Source: Candidatus Heimdallarchaeota archaeon (GTDB lineage: Archaea > Asgardarchaeota > Heimdallarchaeia > JABLTI01). Taken from it: a DNA stretch of 5,628 bases. The notes under the pieces are model-generated. The model did not search any database and had not been told where the DNA came from. It saw nothing but the letters and a program-made list of their open reading frames with translations. Made by a program: the position numbers and the translations under genes. The stretch is taken from the NCBI GenBank assembly GCA_030602675.1, contig JAUVZH010000209.1:1-5628 (forward strand), read 5' to 3'. Below are positions 1 through 5,374 of the stretch, one piece after another (within the stretch, counting starts at the first letter, position 1; each line of letters begins with the position of its first letter).

Positions 1-1514
1 ATCAAGTAAAAAAAGACGCTATTGATAATCGAGTTAAATCTCAACAATTATCTCCAACTGAAATTATTAATGAAATTACTCCTATTTATGAATTAGCAGA
101 AGAAGTTAGCGATCATTATTGGATGACGCATTTGGAGTTAGATTTAGCGTTATCAAATATCTTATCAAGGAAATTGGATGAAGCTAACAATTATCTTAGC
201 AAGGTTTTTACAACTTTTGAAACGTTGAAATATTCGGCATTAGAAGCAAAAGCTAAGCGAATACAAGGGCAACTTATCGAGAAACAAGGCGATATTGCTA
301 CAGCTGAAAAAATATATCTAGAAGCTAAAAAAGCTTATGAAAAACTTAAGGATAGAATAGGTGTATCAATTTGTTTAACATTGCTAGCTCAATTAGCTGA
401 GAACAATGATCAGCAAAATAAGGCAGAGCAATATTTTACTAAATCTTATAATCTTTCTGAAGATATGAAGGACTTTTATGGCATGGCTGTTGCTTTGACT
501 TCGTTAGCAAAAATATCCTATAAACATGGTCAATATGCTGAAGCATTAGCCACATTCAAAAAAGTACTAGATATTACTCAAAAAAATAGTTTTGATTATT
601 TATTGCCAAGAATCTATGATGGTTTAGCGCATGTTGATTTTATCTCAGGTGATTTTTGGTCTGCTGTTGAAAACAGGAGCAAAGCGATTATCTATAAATT
701 AAAGTTCGAATACACTGAAGAAGATTTATTGATTGAAAGAATGAAGCTTGGACAATTAAATGCGATTGTTGGCAACTTAGATTCAGCATTTAATGAATTT
801 GAAGAAGCTTTAAATTACTGTACGAAATTAAACATCAAGAATGACATTTACTTTGATATTCTTAATTGGTTATTTGAAATTTCAACAGCCATCGGAAAAT
901 TTGCTCTTGCTGAAGCATATATGAATAGAGCGGATTTATTCGCTTCAATTCATGATTCAGAAGAAGAAAATGTTCAAGCATTGATATCTAAAATACGCTT
1001 ACACATTCAGAAAAAGGAACTTGTTCAAGCAGAAAAGCTCTTAGAAACTGTCTTCGAAAAAGCACAGGAATTTCCTTCAGCTTTAACTATGGCTTTAGCA
1101 TTAGTTGAAAAAGCAGTAGTTCAAATTATGAATTTTCAAGAGAAGAAGGATGATTCTATCATGGAGGAAGTACTCCAAACAATGGATGATATGCTATTCA
1201 TCTCTTTAGATTTAGAATTCCTGCCATTAACGATGTATACAAAGAAAGTTCTTAGTAAAGTTCTTGCTTATAAGAATGATATTGAAGGCGGTATTGAAGA
1301 ATTAACAGAAGCAATTGAATTAGCAGATGAATTAGGAATGGAAAAATTCGCAGACTCAATCAAAAAAGAACTTAAAGAATTGAAAAAGCTAGAAAGGAAA
1401 GATCTAAGTGGAGAACAACTAGCTAAGAAAAGGGAAACTTATCTGAATCAAGGTATCGAATATTTAAGAGAAACTTTTTGGTTAGTATGTGCTTCTGAAT
1501 ATCAAACTGAATAA
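1..1514 (+). CDS. TPR-repeat protein, 5'-partial
   Basis: The reading frame is open from position 3 to the TAA at 1512-1514, so the gene enters from outside the window. The first in-frame ATG (123) is preceded directly by TGG, has no Shine-Dalgarno site, and the 40 codons before it already read as the same helical protein; I therefore treat it as internal. About 503 residues are visible. Counting from the ATG at 123, helix-turn-helix units recur every 40-41 residues, with turn motifs at about residues 56 (QGD), 95 (NND), 135 (HGQ), 175 (SGD), 216 (VGN), 257 (IGK) and 384 (KND), and TPR-like Ala/Tyr/Leu spacing between them. That gives about eight to ten tetratricopeptide-like repeats, ending in a Lys/Glu-rich tail (about 412-440). 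No catalytic domain is visible. TPR solenoids bind other proteins; the partner, and any effector domain in the missing N-terminus, cannot be known here. No signal peptide or membrane segment is seen in the visible part. Confidence 0.85.
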   Translation, partial: QVKKDAIDNRVKSQQLSPTEIINEITPIYELAEEVSDHYWMTHLELDLALSNILSRKLDEANNYLSKVFTTFETLKYSALEAKAKRIQGQLIEKQGDIATAEKIYLEAKKAYEKLKDRIGVSICLTLLAQLAENNDQQNKAEQYFTKSYNLSEDMKDFYGMAVALTSLAKISYKHGQYAEALATFKKVLDITQKNSFDYLLPRIYDGLAHVDFISGDFWSAVENRSKAIIYKLKFEYTEEDLLIERMKLGQLNAIVGNLDSAFNEFEEALNYCTKLNIKNDIYFDILNWLFEISTAIGKFALAEAYMNRADLFASIHDSEEENVQALISKIRLHIQKKELVQAEKLLETVFEKAQEFPSALTMALALVEKAVVQIMNFQEKKDDSIMEEVLQTMDDMLFISLDLEFLPLTMYTKKVLSKVLAYKNDIEGGIEELTEAIELADELGMEKFADSIKKELKELKKLERKDLSGEQLAKKRETYLNQGIEYLRETFWLVCASEYQTE

Positions 1515-1518
1515 CATT

Positions 1519-1548
1519 ATTTAACCTAAATTACCGTTAAATTTTATT
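1519..1548 (+). terminator. hairpin terminator after the TPR gene
   Basis: Five bases after the TPR stop codon, ATTTAAC (1519-1525) pairs perfectly with GTTAAAT (1536-1542) around a 10-base loop, and T-rich sequence (TTTATT) follows. The position fits transcription termination. The stem is AT-rich and weak, so the T-rich stretch, which is the main termination signal in archaea, may matter more than the hairpin. Confidence 0.4.
1537..1546 (+). promoter_or_regulatory. possible TATA box for the mazG-like gene
   Basis: TTAAATTTTA lies about 45 bases before the ATG at 1588. A start about 25 bases downstream would give a leader of roughly 20 bases. It overlaps the terminator hairpin of the previous gene, and in such AT-rich DNA the match alone is weak evidence. 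Confidence 0.3.
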
Positions 1549-1562
1549 CTAGAGTATTACTT

Positions 1563-1577
1563 TACTATTTTATAGTA
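1563..1577. promoter_or_regulatory. inverted repeat just before the mazG-like gene (possible operator)
   Basis: TACTAT (1563-1568) and ATAGTA (1572-1577) form a perfect 6-base inverted repeat around TTT, ending 10 bases before the ATG. If the TATA box at 1537-1546 is real, this palindrome covers the predicted transcription start, a typical place for an archaeal repressor to bind. It could equally be a chance palindrome in AT-rich DNA. Confidence 0.25.
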
Positions 1578-1587
1578 GATGATGTAA

Positions 1588-1878
1588 ATGACTGATCTCG
1601 AATCAATTTGCATAGAAGTCGATCAACTGATCGATATATTAGGTGGTTACTGGTCGAAGGAATGGTTAATTGAACCCGTTATTGAAGAATTAGGTGAATT
1701 TTCTAAAGAATTACAGATAGATGCCGGATTACATCCTGGAAAATCAACAACTAAAGAGAAGCTTTCAGAGGAATTTGGTGACCTTTTATTCGCTGTGATT
1801 GCTTTAGGAAGAGGGTTAGATATTGATGTTGAGAAATCCATTTTAAACACGATTAGCAAATATCGTCTAAGAAAGTAA
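1588..1878 (+). CDS. MazG-like nucleotide pyrophosphohydrolase
   Basis: This 96-residue protein is a stand-alone single MazG domain. Such enzymes use Mg2+ to hydrolyse (deoxy)nucleoside triphosphates to the monophosphate plus pyrophosphate, often clearing unwanted nucleotides in the cytoplasm. The metal-binding signature is visible: EExxE at residues 33-37 (Glu33, Glu34, Glu37), followed by ExxD at 62-65 (Glu62, Asp65) in the helix EEFGDLLFAVIALGRGLDID. The C-terminal SKYRLRK resembles the KYRRR-like end common in the family, and the length is normal for a one-domain member. ATG 1588 is the first possible ATG because a TAA sits directly before it in the same frame. No Shine-Dalgarno site is present, so translation may be leaderless or weakly led. 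The gene stands between two hairpins and appears to be transcribed alone. The exact nucleotide substrate cannot be read from the sequence. Confidence 0.85.
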   Translation: MTDLESICIEVDQLIDILGGYWSKEWLIEPVIEELGEFSKELQIDAGLHPGKSTTKEKLSEEFGDLLFAVIALGRGLDIDVEKSILNTISKYRLRK

Positions 1879-1911
1879 CTTCTTTTGTGATCTCAATAGT
1901 AAATCAGTTAT

Positions 1912-1930
1912 TAACTCAAGTTTTGAGTTA
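1912..1930. promoter_or_regulatory. 8-bp perfect palindrome: mazG-like terminator or operator of the M20 gene
   Basis: TAACTCAA (1912-1919) and TTGAGTTA (1923-1930) pair perfectly around a GTT loop. It lies 33 bases after the mazG-like stop codon, so it could end that transcript. It also directly abuts the TATA-like CTTTTAAATT (1931-1940) of the amidohydrolase gene, the position where archaeal activators and Lrp-type regulators often bind. The T-run after it is short and broken by AAA, which weakens the terminator reading. Confidence 0.45.
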
Positions 1931-1940
1931 CTTTTAAATT
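1931..1940 (+). promoter_or_regulatory. TATA-like box for the M20 amidohydrolase gene
   Basis: CTTTTAAATT is centred about 49 bases before the chosen ATG at 1984. Transcription starting about 25 bases downstream (near 1960) would give a leader of about 24 bases that still contains the GAGGT ribosome-binding site, so the spacing is self-consistent. It would also place the alternative ATG at 1957 at or before the transcript start. Confidence 0.4.
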
Positions 1941-1971
1941 TCAGCATATCAAAGTAATGTTAACTTACTGT

Positions 1972-1976
1972 GAGGT
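1972..1976 (+). promoter_or_regulatory. Shine-Dalgarno site that sets the M20 start
   Basis: GAGGT matches the conserved CCUCC region at the 3' end of 16S rRNA and ends 7 bases before the ATG at 1984. It decides the start in favour of 1984 over the upstream in-frame ATG at 1957, which has no such site. Confidence 0.65.
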
Positions 1977-1983
1977 AGAATTT

Positions 1984-3177
1984 ATGAAAGATGCTGTGTG
2001 GAAGATAGCTCAAGAAATAAAAGATGAGGTTATTGAAACAAGAAGAAATATTCACATGTATCCTGAATTAGGATATGAAGAAGAAAAGACATCAGAATTA
2101 GTGATTAAAAAACTAAAAGAGCTTGGTATTGAAGTTAAAACAAAGGTTGCTAAGTTTGGTGTTGTTGGACTAATTAGGGGGACGACGACTGGTGATGGTA
2201 AAACGATAGGAATTCGTGCAGACATGGATGCTTTGCCATTACAAGAAGAAAATGAGGTTCCATACAAATCAAAAATCGATGGCGTGATGCATGCTTGTGG
2301 ACATGATGCTCACACTGCAATGTTGTTAGGTGTTGCTAAAATTCTGGTAAAAATGAAGGATAAGATAAAAGGGAACGTTAAACTATTCTTTCAACCTGCT
2401 GAAGAGGGTTTGGGTGGAGCAAAACCAATGGTTCAAGAAGGTGCACTCGCTAATCCAGATGTTTCTGCTGTTATCGCACTACATGTAGATGATGAAACTA
2501 ATGTAGGTAACATAAAGGTAAAAGATGGTAGTTTTACTGCAAGTGCAGATAAAATTTGGTTTGATATTGAAGGTAAAGGTGGGCATGCTGCCGCTCCACA
2601 TGATACAATTGATCCAATAGTAGTTGCATCAAATCTTGTTTGTACATTACAAACAATAGCATCTAGGAACACTGATCCTGTGAATCCAGTTGTCGTTACG
2701 ATTGGGACGTTTAATGCTGGTACAGTATACAATGTTATTCCTGAAAAAGCACATCTGACTGGAACCGTTCGAGCACTTAAACCTGAAGTAAGGGAAGCAA
2801 CATATGAAAGTATCAAAAGGATTGCAGATGGTGTAGCTAAAACGTTTGGTGCGAAAATAATACCAGGAATAGCAAAAGGATATTCACCTGGTTTAAATGA
2901 TTCTGAATTGAATAAACTAATCAAGGAAGCTACAATTGAATTGGTGGGAGAAGACCAAGTACTGCTAGCAGATGCCCCAAGTATGGGAGCTGAAGATTTT
3001 TACGAATTCAGTGATAATTATAGAATTCCAGTATCAATGTTTTGGTTGGGTATTAGAAATGAGAAAAAGGGAATTATACATCCTGGTCATAGTCCGAAAT
3101 TTGATATCGATGAAGATGCTTTGCCACTTGGTTGTTCAATTCTAGCCCTTACAGCCTTAAAATATCTATCAAATTGA
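1984..3177 (+). CDS. M20D-family amidohydrolase / metallopeptidase
   Basis: A complete 397-residue enzyme of the M20D group (hippurate hydrolase, N-acyl-amino-acid or IAA-amino-acid amidohydrolase, carboxypeptidase), which releases amino acids from N-acyl or small peptide substrates using two metal ions. Residues counted from ATG 1984: RADMDALPLQE at 78-88; MHACGHDAH at 102-110, with metal ligands Cys105 and His107; FQPAEEG at 136-142, with the catalytic Glu140/Glu141 pair; ALHVD at 165-169, with ligand His167; the small dimerisation domain starting near GKGGHAAAPH (197-206); GAEDFYEF; and HPGHSPKFDID at 366-376, with the last ligand His369. All expected metal ligands are present and the length is normal. 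There is no signal peptide, so it is cytoplasmic. An upstream ATG (1957) would add nine residues, but GAGGT favours 1984. The precise substrate is not predictable within this broad family. Its transcript ends at a hairpin overlapping the stop codon. Confidence 0.93.
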   Translation: MKDAVWKIAQEIKDEVIETRRNIHMYPELGYEEEKTSELVIKKLKELGIEVKTKVAKFGVVGLIRGTTTGDGKTIGIRADMDALPLQEENEVPYKSKIDGVMHACGHDAHTAMLLGVAKILVKMKDKIKGNVKLFFQPAEEGLGGAKPMVQEGALANPDVSAVIALHVDDETNVGNIKVKDGSFTASADKIWFDIEGKGGHAAAPHDTIDPIVVASNLVCTLQTIASRNTDPVNPVVVTIGTFNAGTVYNVIPEKAHLTGTVRALKPEVREATYESIKRIADGVAKTFGAKIIPGIAKGYSPGLNDSELNKLIKEATIELVGEDQVLLADAPSMGAEDFYEFSDNYRIPVSMFWLGIRNEKKGIIHPGHSPKFDIDEDALPLGCSILALTALKYLSN

Positions 3178-3222
3178 ATTTGTGTACTTTTTTCTCTCAC
3201 AAATTCTCCTTATTTTTTCTTT
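3176..3222 (+). terminator. hairpin terminator overlapping the M20 stop codon
   Basis: GAATTTGTG (3176-3184) pairs perfectly with CACAAATTC (3198-3206) across a 13-base T-rich loop, a 9-base stem. A T-rich run, TTATTTTTTCTTT (3210-3222), follows. The stem begins with the last two bases of the TGA stop codon (3175-3177). It is laid out like an intrinsic terminator. Confidence 0.6.
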
Positions 3223-3277
3223 AAATATTTGTTGAAGCAAATTTATATTGCTAATGTCCCTAACGTAATATTAAATA
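3220..3277 (+). promoter_or_regulatory. promoter region with several TATA-like boxes for the Cys-rich gene
   Basis: Three candidate boxes are seen: TTTAAATATTT (3220-3230), TTTATA (3242-3247) and TATTAAATA (3269-3277). The last fits best: a start about 25 bases downstream (near 3298) gives a leader of about 24 bases to the ATG at 3322 and includes a GGATGGTG stretch (3303-3310). I cannot choose firmly between them. Confidence 0.35.
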
Positions 3278-3321
3278 ATAATCAAATCTTCCTCTATGAA
3301 AAGGATGGTGTTAATCTACCA

Positions 3322-3588
3322 ATGTCAGAAAAAGAAATGCAAGTATCAGAAACAGACCTACAAGGCGTTAAGTTGAAAGAAACTACTACAAAAGCACAAG
3401 AATCAGAGATGAAGTTGCTATTCAAATGTCCAGATGGTACAGTACTAGAATGGCCAGCTTGTTGTGGAGAAGTCATGGAATTAGAAGGTGACAAACTTAA
3501 ATGTGTCGTTGAAGGATGCGGAAAATCAGTAGATGTACCAACTTGTAGTGATGGTTCTAAAGCTAAACCATTTATTGGTAAAGCTTAA
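3322..3588 (+). CDS. small six-cysteine protein, zinc-ribbon or CDGSH-like
   Basis: I do not recognise this 88-residue protein with certainty. The N-terminal 30 residues are polar and acidic. From residue 36 it is rich in cysteine: Cys36, Cys47, Cys48, Cys61, Cys66 and Cys75, in the segments FKCPDG, WPACCGE, LKCVVEGCGKS and VPTCSDGSKAKPF. This suggests bound zinc or iron-sulfur. The stretch 66-75 reads C-x2-S-x3-P-x-C followed by SDGSK, which has the spacing of the CDGSH [2Fe-2S] motif, but the usual first Cys and the final His are not in place, so a zinc ribbon is at least as likely. I start at ATG 3322, because the alternative in-frame TTG codons (3229, 3232) lie inside a TATA-like box and the residues they add do not look like a conserved domain. 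A weak GGATGGTG sits 11 bases upstream. It is flanked by a terminator on each side, so it is probably a single-gene unit. Confidence 0.7.
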   Translation: MSEKEMQVSETDLQGVKLKETTTKAQESEMKLLFKCPDGTVLEWPACCGEVMELEGDKLKCVVEGCGKSVDVPTCSDGSKAKPFIGKA

Positions 3589-3629
3589 AGATCCATTTTT
3601 CATTTATAATTCGAAAACAATAGGTGAAC

Positions 3630-3660
3630 GAGGGAAAATTCTTTCCCTCAATATTTTTAT
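3630..3660 (+). terminator. hairpin terminator after the Cys-rich gene
   Basis: GAGGGAAA (3630-3637) pairs perfectly with TTTCCCTC (3642-3649) around an ATTC loop, and AATATTTTTAT follows. It lies about 40 bases after the stop codon. With three consecutive G:C pairs plus a further one at the base, it is the most GC-rich stem in the window and the clearest intrinsic-type terminator. Confidence 0.65.
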
Positions 3661-3667
3661 TACTCAA

Positions 3668-3699
3668 TGGTGTTTCCTACTCATTCAGTCAAAACACCA
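3668..3699 (-). terminator. hairpin terminator of the convergent HAD gene
   Basis: TGGTGTTT (3668-3675) and AAACACCA (3692-3699) form an 8-base perfect inverted repeat with a 16-base loop. It begins 20 bases beyond the HAD stop codon, so it most likely serves the minus-strand gene. The plus-strand sequence to its right (3700-3721) is very T-rich and could also stop plus-strand transcripts, while the minus-strand exit is only weakly T-rich. Confidence 0.45.
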
Positions 3700-3719
3700 G
3701 TTTCTTTACTTTATTTTTC

Positions 3720-4439
3720 TTAAAATCTCCATCTCAATTGTTTTAATCCAACGATTTCTGTAATCTCTGAGCTGCTACCAATTAAGTAATTTGGCTTCTC
3801 TTCATTCGAAAGTTTAGTAACATTTGTTTTTTGCTCAGGATCAAACAAAATACTAACCATACCTATTCTATTAGCTCCTATGATATCTGTCTCTATTTTA
3901 TTCCCAACATAAATGGTTCTACTTGCATCACTTAGCTTTAATTTCTTTAAAGCAACTTTAAATCCATGATCAGCTGGTTTCCATTGGCTGGGTAAATCAT
4001 TAATTACTACTACTTCAAAGAAATGTTGAATTCCCAAGTAGGTAAGCTTCTCCCATTGTTTGATTTTTATACCATCAGAAATTAAGCCGATTTTCATGGA
4101 TTTCATTAAAGTAAGTAAAGTCAGAATAACATCTGGAAATGGTCTTAACAAAGAAAATTTTGTTGTATGGTATGCAACAACTGCTGCTGCTATAAGTTTA
4201 GGGTGAATCTCATAACCTAATTTCTCAACTAATCTATTGAAATGTTCGCCATAATTAGAACCATATTCTTTTACAATTCCCATAAGAATCTTGAAAGTAT
4301 CATCTTCATCAAATTCTAATCCTGCTTCTTTTAGTGCTCTAATAGCATTCTTCCTTGCAGTTAATGACATTAAGGAACTATTGAACAGTGTATCATCTAA
4401 ATCAAAAAAAATAGCATCGAATTGTTGTTTGTTAGCCAT
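3720..4439 (-). CDS. HAD-superfamily hydrolase (phosphatase-like)
   Basis: A 239-residue haloacid-dehalogenase-type hydrolase, probably a cytoplasmic Mg2+-dependent phosphatase acting on small phosphate esters. The four HAD motifs are visible: motif I FFDLDDTLF (11-19), with nucleophile Asp13 and general acid/base Asp15; motif II SDG with Ser121; motif III Lys154 in WKPADHGF; and motif IV VGNKIETDI (178-186), with Asp185. A helical cap (about 22-100) sits between motifs I and II, as in subfamily I enzymes, and the size matches the archaeal HAD group often labelled CTE7/TIGR02253. Motif IV has Asn180 where Asp is usual; Asp185 remains, so activity is still plausible. The ATG has a GGAG site 9 bases upstream (plus strand 4449-4452). 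It runs in the same direction as the Lrp gene upstream but is separated from it by 88 bases with a T9 tract and its own TATA-like box, so the two are probably separate units. The substrate is unknown. Confidence 0.9.
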   Translation of the reverse strand: MANKQQFDAIFFDLDDTLFNSSLMSLTARKNAIRALKEAGLEFDEDDTFKILMGIVKEYGSNYGEHFNRLVEKLGYEIHPKLIAAAVVAYHTTKFSLLRPFPDVILTLLTLMKSMKIGLISDGIKIKQWEKLTYLGIQHFFEVVVINDLPSQWKPADHGFKVALKKLKLSDASRTIYVGNKIETDIIGANRIGMVSILFDPEQKTNVTKLSNEEKPNYLIGSSSEITEIVGLKQLRWRF

Positions 4440-4473
4440 TTACTCTATCTCCAATTAGTATGCTTGTATCATC

Positions 4474-4482
4474 ATACATAAA
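4474..4482 (-). promoter_or_regulatory. TATA-like box for the HAD gene
   Basis: On the minus strand this reads TTTATGTAT, about 35 bases before the ATG at 4439. Expected transcription would start near 4451, leaving a very short leader that just includes the GGAG site at 4449-4452. Confidence 0.4.
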
Positions 4483-4493
4483 CTCTTTTTAAG

Positions 4494-4502
4494 AAAAAAA
4501 AA
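4494..4502 (-). terminator. T9 tract ending the Lrp-TRASH transcript
   Basis: Nine consecutive A on the plus strand give a T9 run on the minus strand, 25 bases after the stop codon of the Lrp gene. Oligo-T runs are the standard archaeal termination signal. Unlike the other genes here, no strong stem precedes it; AAGA and TCTT flank the tract but form only a 4-base pairing. Confidence 0.5.
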
Positions 4503-4527
4503 TCTTGTGAAGTAAAAATTGGATAAA

Positions 4528-5190
4528 TTAACTCTTAATATCTTTCCTTACTTTTTCCTCATCAGGATGTTGAAATAATTCTCCTCTAATGTATTTCTTA
4601 GCCCTTTCCTCATATTTCTCTTGACAAATAGGACTGCAGAAATACCTTTTCCTTCCAAGTATTGCTTTTGAAAAAACTTCACCAGAAAACTCTCTATGAC
4701 AATAGTCGCATCTTATTAGGAGGTTTATTGGGGTTTTGGGTAACTCTATTGGCCTGCACATAAATGTCTCAAGATTTATTGATGAAACTAATTCAATAAC
4801 AGATTCTCCGGGCAGTGTATTTACGTGTTTAATAAATTCTAACTTATCTTTGTCACTCATTGGGTGGGTTACAATAACTAAATTATAATGTCCAGAAGTT
4901 ATAGTCATATTTGCAATATAGGGACTAACATAAATTTCTTTAGCGATTGAGTCTAAATCACTAGGTTTTACTTTTAAGAGAAAAGTCATTGATGTACCTT
5001 TCATAATCATATGTTCATCAATAATGATTGTGAATTTCTCAATTAAACCTGAATCAATGTATTTTTGGATTCTGGTCTTAATAGATGGAATAGTTAAATT
5101 TGTCTCTCGAGCAAGGGCTGCATAACTTGTTCGTGAATCAACCAATAATGTTGTCAATATTCGTAAGTCGGTTTTATCTAATTTGTGCAT
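4528..5190 (-). CDS. Lrp/AsnC-family regulator with C-terminal TRASH domain
   Basis: A 220-residue DNA-binding transcription regulator. Residues 1-52 form an AsnC-type winged helix-turn-helix (LDKTDLRIL, then SYAALARETNLTIPSIKTRI as the HTH). Residues about 62-148 form an Lrp-type RAM-like alpha/beta ligand and oligomerisation domain (GHYNLVIVTHP near 100-110). Residues 158-196 form a TRASH domain, a small metal-sensing treble-clef-like fold: Cys161-x2-Cys164, then YFCSPIC with Cys185-x3-Cys189, and YEER. In known archaeal members (CopT/CopR of Sulfolobus, VNG1179C of Halobacterium) this design controls copper response, but no copper transporter gene is seen here, so copper is only one possibility. 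The ATG has GAGGG 9 bases upstream. The gene is divergent from threonine aldolase across 184 bases, making self-regulation and control of that neighbour likely candidates. Confidence 0.92.
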   Translation of the reverse strand: MHKLDKTDLRILTTLLVDSRTSYAALARETNLTIPSIKTRIQKYIDSGLIEKFTIIIDEHMIMKGTSMTFLLKVKPSDLDSIAKEIYVSPYIANMTITSGHYNLVIVTHPMSDKDKLEFIKHVNTLPGESVIELVSSINLETFMCRPIELPKTPINLLIRCDYCHREFSGEVFSKAILGRKRYFCSPICQEKYEERAKKYIRGELFQHPDEEKVRKDIKS

Positions 5191-5224
5191 GAATCATTGC
5201 CCTCAAACTCTATTAATAATCAAT

Positions 5225-5236
5225 TTATTATTTAAT
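5225..5236 (-). promoter_or_regulatory. TATA-like box for the Lrp-TRASH gene
   Basis: Reads ATTAAATAATAA on the minus strand, about 35-46 bases before the ATG at 5190. A start about 27 bases downstream would fall near 5203, next to the GAGGG site (5200-5204). The surrounding region is uniformly AT-rich, so neighbouring boxes are possible. Confidence 0.35.
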
Positions 5237-5253
5237 CCTTCGAATATTTTAAC

Positions 5254-5263
5254 CATTTAAATG
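5254..5263. promoter_or_regulatory. 10-bp palindrome between divergent promoters (possible Lrp site)
   Basis: CATTTAAATG is a perfect palindrome located between the TATA-like boxes of the divergent Lrp-TRASH and threonine aldolase genes. Lrp-family proteins bind short, AT-centred palindromes, so it is a candidate operator for either gene. A palindrome of this length can occur by chance in such AT-rich DNA. Confidence 0.25.
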
Positions 5264-5305
5264 CTTTAAGTCTTTTCTAATGATGTTTTTAAACAATGAA
5301 TAACA

Positions 5306-5316
5306 ATTTATAAAAA
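5306..5316 (+). promoter_or_regulatory. TATA box for the threonine aldolase gene
   Basis: ATTTATAAAAA is one of the best archaeal TATA-box matches in the window. Transcription would begin around 5335-5340, giving a leader of about 35-40 bases to the ATG at 5375. Confidence 0.5.
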
Positions 5317-5374
5317 TGAGCAAAAATTAGCTTTCTAAAATTATTATCAGAATTTTCCACCAGAGATGTATTAA

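Noticed and set aside
123..125. ATG as the true start of the TPR protein
   Set aside because: The frame is open to the window edge, the residues before it continue the same helical pattern, TGG directly precedes it and there is no ribosome-binding site.
1957..1983. Nine-residue N-terminal extension of the M20 enzyme from an upstream ATG
   Set aside because: The upstream ATG has no ribosome-binding site, while GAGGT lies 7 bases before ATG 1984; family members usually begin close to the 1984 position.
2433..2924. 163-residue minus-strand ORF
   Set aside because: It lies wholly inside the M20 gene on the opposite strand and shows Ser/Pro-rich shadow composition with no domain. The same applies to the antisense ORFs at 1647-1859, 2052-2267 and 3294-3494.
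3229..3321. TTG start giving a 119-residue version of the Cys-rich protein
   Set aside because: The TTG codons overlap a TATA-like box, and the added residues are Asn/Ile-rich with no recognisable domain. A longer form is not fully excluded.
3533..3763. 76-residue plus-strand ORF
   Set aside because: It overlaps the Cys-rich gene in another frame, runs through both hairpins into the HAD gene, and encodes low-complexity Ile/Leu/Phe-rich sequence.
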